Position numbers and translations under genes: made by a program
The notes under the pieces: model-generated
What the model saw: the letters and a program-made list of their open reading frames with translations, nothing else
Database searches by the model: none
Told to the model about the DNA's origin: nothing
Source: Nitrosomonas sp.
Lineage (GTDB): Bacteria > Pseudomonadota > Gammaproteobacteria > Burkholderiales > Nitrosomonadaceae
Direction: 5' to 3'
DNA: 13,155 bases
Assembly (NCBI GenBank): GCA_016721865.1
Contig: JADKHF010000002.1
Coordinates: forward strand, 1-13,155
Part shown: positions 6,992-13,155 of the stretch, in pieces
Numbering within the stretch: the first letter of the stretch is position 1
Layout: each line of letters starts with the position of its first letter

Positions 6992-7081
6992 ATGTATACA
7001 GTGGAACTATATGTAAAGATTCGACGTGCGGTGATGGTAGAAGGCAGAAGCGAGCGCGAAGTTGCGCGTTATTGTTTTTAA
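6992..7081 (+). pseudogene. istA: IS21-family IstA, N-terminal fragment
   Basis: IstA is the DDE transposase of IS21 elements. The ATG at 6992 opens MYTVELYVKIRRAVMVEGRS then EREVARYCF and a TAA at 7079-7081. The first 26 residues match the standard IstA start, where the helix-turn-helix usually continues ARxFGISRxTVRKML. That continuation is absent here, so only the tip of the gene remains. It begins about 60 bp after the right end of IS110 copy 2, a distance consistent with an IS21 left end lying between them. Confidence 0.72.
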
Positions 7082-7538
7082 AACATTATCGTGAGTGCTT
7101 CCAGTTAACTCAGCAATTTTCCGGCCACTCCTGGTCAAGTGTGGTGAATGACCGTAAGATTGATTAAATCACCCATATAATCGCTCCTGATTTATCAATC
7201 CATCGAAGCGTGCTATACCGAAAATGGTCTATACGGCCATTTTTTACTGTTCGCAGTGCCCGCAATGGCGCCAATCGCTTATAGCCGCATTACAGAGCGA
7301 ATAAAGACGCGCATCACTTTAATTGATACTTATCATCAACCACAATAAGAAACGAGCAAATAGATCTGGTTCAGGCGGTGCCAATTTCTCAACCTGTGGT
7401 GATACCGGAAACTAAATCATCTTTATCAATGGTATCCAACAAAATTGACTGGTCACAGATCGCCGCATGCGTGGATAAAAACAACGGTGCTTTGTTATGG
7501 ATAAGCGTAACGATATCTTATGTGTGAAGGCTACTAAA
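7082..7538. other. Unassigned stretch between IS remnants
   Basis: I see no gene that I can support. Reading frames are short on both strands. A terminator-like hairpin lies at 7221-7245. The rest may be degraded IS21 or IS481 sequence, but no transposase motif survives. Confidence 0.5.
7221..7245 (+). terminator. Terminator-like hairpin
   Basis: Arms AAAATGGTC (7221-7229) and GGCCATTTT (7235-7243) pair over nine positions, with one G-U, around a 5-nt loop. Six consecutive T close the structure, and the A run on the left means it could work in both directions. No intact gene ends directly upstream, so its original partner is unknown. Confidence 0.45.
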
Positions 7539-7827
7539 ATAAGGTCGGCAACTGCGGATCATGCTTTCGTCAACGCTTGCAAACAACACGGCATCGGTCA
7601 GAAGTTTACCTGTGTCAATCGCTCCAACGGTAAAGCCGAACGGGTCATCTGCACTCTGATGGACATGTGGCACAGCCAGGCTCGCTTTAAAGACGCCGAT
7701 CGACACATTCAGCTTATTCGTTTCATTAACTTCTACAATACCGTGAACACATAAGAATTTGAATAACGATACTTCCTATGAAATACTCACCACTTATTTC
7801 AATCAACCCCTCTATAAACAACCCTGA
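7539..7827 (+). pseudogene. IS481-type transposase, C-terminal fragment, frameshifted
   Basis: The frame reads ADHAFVNACKQHGIGQKFTC, then RSNGKAERVICTLMDMWHSQ, then RFINFYNTV. This is the end of an integrase catalytic core in which NGKAER carries the third catalytic residue (Glu) of the DDE triad, as in IS481 transposases. The stop at 7752-7754 comes from a shift near 7748; in the next frame HKNLNNDTSYEILTTYF and a short tail run to TGA 7825-7827, matching the usual position of HKGI and the C-terminus. Everything before the last acidic region is missing. IS481 is preferred over IS3 because of the NGKAERVIxTLMDMWH form, but the family call is from memory. Confidence 0.7.
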
Positions 7828-7942
7828 GATTTCTTACAACTTACAATAGCAGAGCTTGATTCTACTCTCAGGATGTACAGTTATAGGTGATCACTTCACA
7901 GCTCTACAAGTATACTTTTTTTAATAAATACAATTATAGTGT

Positions 7943-7970
7943 TTGTAAAATTTAACCATAATGATATAGT
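7943..7970 (+). promoter_or_regulatory. Possible promoter for the 8053-8913 operon
   Basis: TTGTAA (7943-7948), 16-bp spacer, TATAGT (7965-7970), each matching the sigma70 consensus at four or five of six positions, about 80 bp before the first ATG. The whole 7890-8050 stretch is AT-rich, so a chance match is possible. Confidence 0.4.
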
Positions 7971-8052
7971 TTGTTGGAAATCTACAACTAACTCGGCGAG
8001 TTTAATTAATTTCTATTCATGAGTTGAGTTAACTTTCTGGATATTTAATATT

Positions 8053-8598
8053 ATGAAATTAAAAGTTATGATCTTAAATTTATTACTTTTACTATTATCG
8101 CTAAGTATAGCTAATAATGCTTATTCTGAAGAAACTATCGCTAAATCTGAAACAACCATTGTCAACTCAGAAAGAAAGCTAGAAGGTGTAAAGGGGCCTG
8201 TACAAGCTGTTGTTAATACCGGAACAACAATAGTTAACTCTGAGGAGAAGCCAAAAGGGATAGATGGATTTGAGTTTTTAACAGATTTAAAGTTTTGGTT
8301 TTTTATTACTGGCTGCGGAATAATAAGTATATTAGTTAAGGTTGTTGATCAATCAATTAAATTAAATGGGATTGATTCAACAAAAAGAATAAGAAACTTA
8401 AAATGGTCTCTTTTAGAGTGGTTTTTGTGGTTTGTTTCAGCATCAATAGTTGGTTGTTTAGGTTATCTAGTTGGCTTATTTCAATTGTCCGCTCAATCAG
8501 CTGTAGTTATCGGATTAGGTTGGCCTACTTTATTCGCCAAACTTAAGTCGCAATACGGAAATCAAACTGAAGTCGAAAAGCTGTTGAAAAACAGATGA
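8053..8598 (+). CDS. Secreted-then-membrane protein of unknown function, 181 aa
   Basis: Not recognised. Residues 1-25 look like a signal peptide: charged MKLK, a leucine-rich core, then NNAYS before EE. Residues 26-75 form a polar, presumably periplasmic stretch with an internal repeat: TTIVNSERKLEGVKG (34-48) and TTIVNSEEKPKGIDG (58-72), 24 residues apart. Three hydrophobic segments follow: about 81-98 (FWFFITGCGIISILVKVV), 118-143 (tryptophan-rich, containing WFLWFVSASIVGCLGYLV) and a shorter 147-163. Between the first two is a basic loop (STKRIRNLKW); the C-terminus is charged. The frame is intact, AT-rich unlike the ISs around it, and ends TGA directly against the next ATG, so the two genes are translationally coupled. 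The ribosome binding site is weak (GGA, 8039-8041). A holin-like or envelope role is possible but unsupported. Confidence 0.8.
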   Translation: MKLKVMILNLLLLLLSLSIANNAYSEETIAKSETTIVNSERKLEGVKGPVQAVVNTGTTIVNSEEKPKGIDGFEFLTDLKFWFFITGCGIISILVKVVDQSIKLNGIDSTKRIRNLKWSLLEWFLWFVSASIVGCLGYLVGLFQLSAQSAVVIGLGWPTLFAKLKSQYGNQTEVEKLLKNR

Positions 8599-8913
8599 AT
8601 GAAGTCAAAAGTTGTTGAAAAACAAGTTATAGAAAAATTAGATCTACAAGGACCTAATAAAACAATTAAGCTCATCCAAAAGCGATTAATTGAATTGGAT
8701 TATCTTAAGGAATTTAACGACGACGGGAGTCGATTTGATGAAGGAGTTATAGGCCCTGCCACTAGTGCAGCAATTGACGCCTTCTTATTAAAAAAAGGAT
8801 TAGTTGGCCAAGATCGCATTGATATTTTAGGTAATGAAGACGATCCAGACTCTTGGAAACAGTTACTGGCTTTGCTTACTGATCAAAAAATGATGAAGAA
8901 TAACCGATGGTAA
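8599..8913 (+). CDS. Small protein with a peptidoglycan-binding-1-like motif, 104 aa
   Basis: Residues 21-67 fit the PG_binding_1 pattern: KTIKLIQKRLIELDYLKEF, corresponding to the family's LQxxLxxLGY, then FDEGVIGPATSAAIDAFL, corresponding to DGxxGxxTxxAVxxFQ, then KKGL. In known proteins this three-helix domain anchors enzymes to cell wall; here no enzyme domain is attached and no signal peptide is seen, so it would stay in the cytoplasm unless exported otherwise. The N-terminus is lysine- and glutamate-rich; the C-terminus (GNEDDPDSWKQLLALLTDQK) is acidic, then basic. The ATG abuts the TGA of the preceding membrane-protein gene, so co-expression and possibly a complex are likely. The domain call is moderately sure; the function is unknown. 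Confidence 0.72.
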   Translation: MKSKVVEKQVIEKLDLQGPNKTIKLIQKRLIELDYLKEFNDDGSRFDEGVIGPATSAAIDAFLLKKGLVGQDRIDILGNEDDPDSWKQLLALLTDQKMMKNNRW

Positions 8914-9036
8914 GAATTTTTAATGCAGTGCAACCTGAAATATTTATATCCTTTAGAAACTTTATCGGAGCATGTATCGAATGAAAGCCGGAAATTATGT
9001 CAGGTTTGTTTTGATTAACTGGTACACCTTCCCAAA
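8914..9036. other. Intergenic stretch after the two-gene operon
   Basis: No gene or clear terminator is seen between the end of the small peptidoglycan-binding-like gene and the IS3 remnant that follows. Confidence 0.5.
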
Positions 9037-9150
9037 TCAGTCTTTGTTGTTTGCAAACCAGTCAGTAGCCTTTACCAATATGGCACGCCCCATCTTGACA
9101 CGCATGAGCTTCTTGCGTAATTCAATCAGTTCCTGCTGGTAATTCGTATT
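9037..9150 (-). pseudogene. IS3-family OrfA, C-terminal fragment
   Basis: The minus frame reads NTNYQQELIELRKKLMRVKM, then GRAILVKATDWFANNKD, and stops at TGA 9039-9037. This is the leucine-zipper tail of IS3-family OrfA, which typically ends ELxxLRKExxxLxxERDILKKA-xxFFA. The upstream helix-turn-helix is missing, and no orfB follows on the downstream side (below 9037). It differs from the OrfA of the IS3 at 10661, so it is another element. Confidence 0.6.
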
Positions 9151-9340
9151 CAATGCGCTACAATTTATATTGAAGCCTTGTCAGTTACCAAGTTAAGCCG
9201 AAACACTACTCGACATCAGGTTTGTATCGAAGTGTAGTGGCAACCAGATTCCTTGGATAACTGCTAGGGACATCTGCCAAATGGCCACCATCTGTTGGCG
9301 TGACTCCGCCTAGTATGAAAGTTTGTAGTTTTGTGTCACC
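9151..9340. other. Non-coding stretch, nothing assignable
   Basis: Only short open frames. CACTAC near 9207 and GTAGTG near 9233 form a weak inverted repeat. I see nothing else. Confidence 0.4.
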
Positions 9341-10210
9341 TTATTTCTCCTTTAAACAGAACATAATATTTCCGTTAAAGGGGACAACACCACTACTGGC
9401 ATTCCCTACCAGTCTTGAACGCGTAAAATGTATGGACACCATACTTGGCCGCTTTCTCCAGGCGCTGGCTGGGGGCGAGTCTGCTGCCTGATTGAACTGG
9501 ACCAGAATACGTCCTGAAGCCTCATCCGAGTATGGGACGGCACCAGCACAAACTTCGGTCACACCTGCACAACATGTCTTGAGCTTCAATACTTCTGTGG
9601 GGATCAATGACTGCTCCAATTTAGCTTTGGGAATCAGCAGTCGCCGCTCATCACCCGTTTCCACTGCGCTGATTCGTAGGCGATAGAACTTCTCTTAATG
9701 GCAGACAGAATGGTTCCATCGCCAAACGAGTCGTTAAAGCATTTCCTAGGTGGTTCCTTGTACCTCGCATAGTACGCAACGTTCACCAGGCAACCGACTA
9801 TTGCGGCGATCTCGGAGGCGTCAGTACCCGAAGCTTCCGCGAATGCCAGACCAACTAGGACTTGTTGGTCTTTGTCGCTAGGCAACGTGAATTCGATTGG
9901 AGTCCTTAACGCTGGCTCCAGCAATAGGTCTTTTATGACATCGTCAAACGCAATCTGGCTCTGACTCGATAGCATGAATTCAAGTCGCTTTTTCCAATCA
10001 TGGACAGTCCGGTCTTCGGTGTTAAACTGGAGTATTTCGCTGCAGGTTTTGAGCCGAGACAACAACGACTGCCGGACGTCCAGCCGCAAGATGAGTGCTT
10101 TCGGATTGGTGATCGCCGCCTTTGTGCTCGCTCGGCGAGCGACGCCCAATGAAGATTTCGCACGCTCTGAAGCCACAAGCTTTTCGCAAGTGGGCCTTTT
10201 TTGAAATCAT
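9341..10210 (-). pseudogene. Unrecognised 290-codon gene with two compensating frameshifts
   Basis: The best start is the ATG at 10210, behind a strong ribosome binding site (AAGGGGAGAT). In that frame translation stops at 10022. If one A is removed from the six-A run (10202-10197) the frame becomes MISKRPTCEKLVASERAKSS and stays open through DVRQSLLSRLKTCSEILQF, VHDWKKRLEFMLSS, FTLPSDKDQQVLVGLAFAEA, ASEIAAIVGCLVNVAYYARY and KEPPRKCFNDSFGDG to SIAYESA. Near 9668 one base seems missing, returning to the first frame as VETGDERRLLIPKAKLEQSL and IPTEVLKL, ending at 9341. The span is exactly 290 codons, so the two shifts cancel. No membrane segment or catalytic motif stands out and I do not know the family. 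The last about 40 residues look less protein-like and may not belong. Confidence 0.5.
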
Positions 10211-10265
10211 ACTATCTCCCCTTTTTGGCAAATAAACAGTGGCGACAACGCTTATATTTGTAAAG

Positions 10266-10478
10266 TCATACACTGAATTCTGATTCCTCGAAGTTGTCGT
10301 CCTCTCTCACAGGTAAATGTCGACATCGGCGTATTACTTCAGCTAACGTCGCCTGTTGGGTCGCAAGTCTTGACCTCAACTCACCGCGTCTCCACCAAAT
10401 CAAGATCGTTATTCCTGCGGCGTAATTCCAATTCGGTACCCCGGAGTCACCGCTCTGGGTATCACGCGCCCGGGCCAC
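10266..10478 (-). CDS. Weak small ORF upstream of the unknown gene
   Basis: A GTG-initiated 70-residue frame containing NYAAGITILIWWRRGELRSR, then LATQQATLAEVIRRCRHLPV, and an acidic end DDNFEESEFSV. It ends 55 bp before the start of the 9341-10210 gene and on the same strand, which would suit a short operon. The middle resembles a single hydrophobic segment followed by a basic helix. There is no clear ribosome binding site, and it may be the tail of a longer broken gene whose earlier part lies in another frame (10409-10597). Not recognised. Confidence 0.3.
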   Translation of the reverse strand: MARARDTQSGDSGVPNWNYAAGITILIWWRRGELRSRLATQQATLAEVIRRCRHLPVREDDNFEESEFSV

Positions 10479-10660
10479 ACGCTCGTGGTGTTAATGTTCA
10501 TCTTGTAGGAGAGCTTTTCCCTTAGACAATTGAAGATGGCGATTCTTGGCATGTCGTAGTTCCTGAGTGAGATGGATGTTAAGAAACTTACGTCCATGCA
10601 TAAGCTTCTGAAAGCCGCTTACCTTCCGTATCGTAGAAGCGAACCACGGATGAATTGACG
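10479..10660. other. Unassigned DNA left of the IS3 element
   Basis: Contains only short minus-strand frames, for example around 10597, which could be remains of the gene upstream of 10266. No motif is recognised. It ends at the left terminal repeat of the IS3 element. Confidence 0.4.
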
Positions 10661-10680
10661 TGGTCCAATAGACCCGGACA

Positions 10681-10712
10681 CTCCAGTTAAGAGAAAATAA
10701 TCTTAACTGGAG
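10681..10712 (+). promoter_or_regulatory. Hairpin covering the orfA ribosome binding site
   Basis: Arms CTCCAGTTAAGA (10681-10692) and TCTTAACTGGAG (10701-10712) are perfectly complementary with an 8-nt loop. The left arm is mostly the inner part of the terminal repeat; the right arm takes in the first half of the orfA ribosome binding site (GGAGGA, 10709-10714; ATG 10719). A transcript entering from outside the element would fold this and hide the site, limiting transposase made by read-through. Such protection is known in other ISs (IS10, IS50); here it is inferred. Confidence 0.6.
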
Positions 10713-10987
10713 GAAGAAATGGAAGCGAGGAAACAATATACAAAGGAATTCAAACTGGATGCGATCAGTCTGGTATTGGATCAGGGGTTTACGATAGCAG
10801 AAGCTGCCAGAAGCCTGGGAATTAGGGCGAACATGCTTGGGCGATGGATCAAGGAGAACCAGGCGGATAATAATGGTCAGTCATTCCGAGGTAATGGGAA
10901 GCTGACACCGGAGCTGGAAGAAATTCGACGGCTTAAGATAGAAAACAAACAATTAAAGCTTGAGCGGCAAATATTAAAGGAGGCGGC

Positions 10988-12216
10988 TGGAGATTCAGCC
11001 GGTCATTGCAACACTGCTGAAATTTTCTGTGATGGCGATAAAAAATTCAACGTTTTTCTTGGTCGATCATTTAACTCTTCTGCCATCATGTCGAGTTGCT
11101 CCTGTGAATAAACGGATAGATCGGTCTTTTTAGGCATATATTGACGGAGTAGTTTATTAGTATTCTCATTGGTTCCTTTTTGCCAAGGTGACTTAGGATC
11201 ACAGAAATAGACTTTGATATCGGTATCAATAGTGAACAGTTTGTGCTGTGCCAATTCCATCCCTCGATCCCAGGTCAACGATTTTTTCAGTTGCTGGGGC
11301 AGCTCAATGACTTTCTGGGTGATAGCACTAACCACAGCATGAGTATCGTTTCCAGTTAATTTAACCAGCAACGTATAGCGGGAGCTTCGTTCGACTAAGG
11401 TTGCGATATACGACTTTTGGGTGCCGCAGATTAAATCGCCTGCCCAATGTCCCGGGATGATTCGATCGTTTACTTCTTGCGGCCGATCATGGATGGATAC
11501 CGCATCAATAATGCCGCCTCGGGCATTGCCTTTGGTATTGAAGTGCTTGGATTGACGCATCACCGTTGCGTCCTGCAACTGCCGGAGCAGCTCTTTTTTT
11601 AAAGCACCGCGCGATTGAATAAACAGCGTTTTATAGATGGTTTCGTGTGAAATATGCATAGCCGATGCTTCAGGATAAGTTTGTTTCAACCAACCCGCCA
11701 CTTGTTCTGGCGACCACTTGCTAGCCAGTTTATCCGATACGATAGCGCGTAAGTGGGCGTCGTCATTAAGCTTACAGGTTTTTGGCCGTTTAGCTTTCAT
11801 CCAGGCGCGTCTATCGGCTGCTACGGCACGGTATTTCGATAGTCCGCCATTGCGGTTGATTTCTCGAGACCGTTGACGTGGCTCTGTTGAGATTTCTGGC
11901 AATCGCCCTAAAGGATAAATTAGCCGATAGGCCTCGTGATATTTCCTCACGCTCTAGTAACGACAGGTCCCTGGTCGAACGTTTGGACGGCGATGGCTTT
12001 ATTCCACCGGATTTTTGTAAGTAGCAAAATACCGAACCGGCATGTTTATTCAATTGCCGACCAATTTCACTCAACGATTTGCTTTGTGACTATAGCAGTT
12101 ACATCGTTTCCTGTTGATGATACGTAAAACTTCGTTTTGAGGGTTGATAATTCATGAGCTCACTCCAAAATGTAAACTATACAATTTAAGTGTCGCTTTC
12201 ACCCATTGAATCTCCA
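10988..12216 (-). mobile_element. IS30-family element nested in IS3 orfA
   Basis: Ends are TGGAGATTCA at 10988 and its reverse complement finishing at 12216, with weaker matching for about 16 bp further in (GGT..., ACACT). The length of 1229 bp is typical for IS30. It is flanked by the dinucleotide GC (10986-10987 and 12217-12218), consistent with the 2-bp duplication of IS30 elements. Removing the element and one GC restores the orfA frame exactly, so both ends are well supported. Its transposase points opposite to the host IS. Confidence 0.93.
11003..12155 (-). pseudogene. IS30-family transposase, two early stops and one frameshift
   Basis: The ATG at 12155 follows GGAG (TTTTGGAGTGAGCTC). 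The start reads MNYQPSKRSFTYHQQETM, then TAA (12101-12099) and, three codons on, TAG (12092-12090). The frame continues SKSLSEIGRQLNKHAGSVF and EREEISRGLSANLSFRAIAR to RATSTVS, the paired helix-turn-helix region of IS30 transposases. At about 11866 two bases are missing at a CTCGAG; the next frame gives REINRNGGLSKYRAV and 270 more residues. Catalytic residues are intact: Asp in GHWAGDLICG, Asp in LTWDRGMELAQH, Glu in GTNENTNKLLRQYMPK, the last two 33 residues apart as in IS30. It ends at 11003, 15 bp inside the element end. Without suppression the whole protein cannot be made. Confidence 0.92.
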
Positions 12217-12242
12217 GCGGTCTTCTTCGCGAAAGAAACGAA

Positions 12243-13126
12243 GTGAAGTATTCGTTCATCACCCAAAAGAAGAAGACCTGCCCGGTCGGCGTAATGTGCC
12301 GGCTATTGGGTGTTAGTCGCAGTGCATACTATGACTATGAACAACACCGCTGCGATAATTCTGATGATTTGTGCCACAGGCAACTGCTTGATGCTGTGCG
12401 GGATATTGCAAGATCATGCGATTACACCTATGGCAGTCGCCGCATGAAACAAGCGCTAAATGCCTCAGGCTATTCGATTAGCCGCTGGAAGACGAAAAAA
12501 TTAATGCGTGAGGCTCTCGTCACTGTCAGGCATCGAAAGAAATACAAGGTGACGACAGATAGCGATCACCAGTTACCGTTATTTGAAAACCAATTGAATC
12601 GGCAATTTGATGTCGCCAAACCGGATCAAGTTTATGTTTGCGATATCACATACATCTGGACACAGGAAGGTTGGCTGTATCTGGCAATCGTAATAGACTT
12701 GTTTTCGAGAAAAGTGGTCGGTTGGAGCATGAGCTCACGGATGAAAGCGACGCTTGTCTGTGATGCATTGCGCATGGCGATCTGGTTGCGTCGATCACCA
12801 CCTGGCTTGATTGTGCATTCGGATCGCGGGTCGCAGTATGCCAGCAAAGCATACCGCAATCTGCTGAAAGCATATGGTTTTATTGGCAGCATGAGTCGCC
12901 TGGGAAATTGTTGGGATACTCAGTTTAATATGTCATGGAATGCCTGACTTGATTTGACCCGTGCTGGGATTGGCGAAGTGCCTTTGCAAACCGCCATGAA
13001 GCACAGCAGGACATTTTGCAGTATATCGCCGTGTTTTATAACAACCAGAGACTGCATTCATATCTGGATTACAAAAGCCCAAACCAATATGAAGCAGAAG
13101 CAGCAAAATCGATAAAAGCAGCTTAA
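12243..13126 (+). pseudogene. IS3-family OrfB transposase, catalytic Glu region replaced
   Basis: DDE catalytic subunit, normally made as an OrfA-OrfB fusion by frameshifting. From the GTG at 12243 it reads VKYSFITQKKKTCPVGVMCR, then LLGVSRSAYYDY and YGSRRMKQALNASGYSIS. The core carries Asp134 (YVCDITYIWT) and Asp194 (VHSDRGSQYAS). The family motif GNCWDNAVAESFF follows, and Glu should be residue 230, but after GNCWD (12917) a 50-nt stretch to 12967 has no similarity in any frame and gives a stop at 12945-12947. Homology returns at 12968 as DWRSAFANRHEAQQDILQYI and ends HSYLDYKSPNQYEAEAAKS up to TAA 13124-13126, inside the right terminal repeat. About 51 nt would be expected between the two, so the replacement also shifts frame. 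Confidence 0.92.
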
Positions 13127-13155
13127 CTGGAGTGTCCGGTTTTACTTGACCAGGT

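Larger units (their letters stand above)
10719..12246 (+). pseudogene. IS3-family OrfA, split by the IS30 insertion
   Basis: OrfA is the DNA-binding helix-turn-helix part of the IS3 transposase. From the ATG at 10719 it reads MEARKQYTKEFKLDAISLVL, then the helix-turn-helix GFTIAEAARSLGIRANMLGR-W, then a leucine-zipper region ending IENKQLKLERQILKEA. It is broken at 10987 by the IS30 element. The rest, VFFAKETK and TGA (12244-12246), resumes at 12219. Joining 10719-10987 with 12219-12246 gives 297 nt, a clean 98-residue protein with no other lesion. As it stands the frame runs into IS30 sequence and stops at 11109-11111. The orfB start overlaps the stop, as expected. Confidence 0.92.
10661..13152 (+). 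mobile_element. IS3-family element, complete ends, interrupted by an IS30 element
   Basis: The left terminal repeat (10661-10691) and right terminal repeat (13122-13152) are 31 bp, start TGGTC and share CGGACACTCCAGTTAAG exactly. Inside are orfA and orfB in the usual IS3 order, with orfB starting within the orfA stop. Without the nested IS30 and one copy of its 2-bp duplication the element is about 1261 bp, typical for IS3. No matching target duplication is seen: the left flank is ACG, and only GGT remains on the right before the window ends. Confidence 0.92.

Noticed and set aside
9300..9686. Plus-strand frames at 9300-9491 and 9492-9686
   Set aside because: They mirror the minus-strand gene at 9341-10210 and have no start signals.
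10491..10736. Minus-strand 81-codon frame across the IS3 left end
   Set aside because: It joins IS leader antisense to flanking DNA and cannot be an old gene in that form.
12270..12282. Programmed frameshift signal between IS3 orfA and orfB (A-rich stretch)
   Set aside because: The A-rich run lies after the orfA stop, so it cannot serve the usual shift; the true signal was not located with confidence.

Overview
The window is a dense pile of insertion sequences (ISs) and broken genes, with almost no intact host coding capacity. The transposase protein types, mixed base composition and the tRNA-Thr-like attachment remnant fit a proteobacterium. A beta-proteobacterium is my guess from the IS repertoire and is not proven. 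No rRNA, complete tRNA or CRISPR array is visible.

Layout. 1-2307: an IS66-family element lacking its left tip, with tnpA, tnpB and tnpC all frameshifted. 2308-2900: a non-coding stretch with short tandem and inverted repeats and a 45-nt copy of the 3' part of tRNA-Thr(UGU), which looks like a tyrosine-recombinase attachment site left by an integrative element. 2901-3552: a decayed FitAB/VapBC-type toxin-antitoxin pair on the minus strand, with a promoter and possible operator. 3700-3825: the tip and orfA start of an IS3-family element (minus). 3883-4040: the 3' end of a minus-strand gene cut by the next IS. 4050-5455 and 5516-6929: two diverged copies of one IS110-family (IS1111-like) element in direct tandem, each with a broken transposase and about 290 bp of conserved, foldable non-coding DNA at the right end. 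6992-7081: the start of an IS21 istA. 7539-7827: the tail of an IS481-type transposase.

8053-8913 is an AT-rich two-gene operon and the only clearly intact non-transposon coding unit. It encodes a secreted or membrane protein and a small protein with a peptidoglycan-binding-1-like motif, joined by a TGA/ATG stop-start. 9037-9150 is an IS3 orfA tail (minus). 9341-10210 is an unrecognised 290-codon minus-strand gene broken by two compensating frameshifts, with a weak small ORF upstream.

10661-13152 is a nearly full IS3-family element with 31-bp terminal repeats. A 1229-bp IS30-family element (10988-12216) sits in its orfA and is flanked by a 2-bp duplication. Removing it restores a 98-residue OrfA. 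The OrfB of the host IS has lost its catalytic glutamate to a 50-nt foreign-looking patch, and the IS30 transposase carries two early stops and a frameshift. None of the transposases here therefore looks functional.

Nearly all lesions are losses of one or two bases. They could be true decay of a mobile-element sink or, in part, assembly indels. The most interesting leads are the IS110 right-end structured RNA (a bridge-RNA candidate), the AT-rich operon, and the tRNA-Thr attachment remnant.
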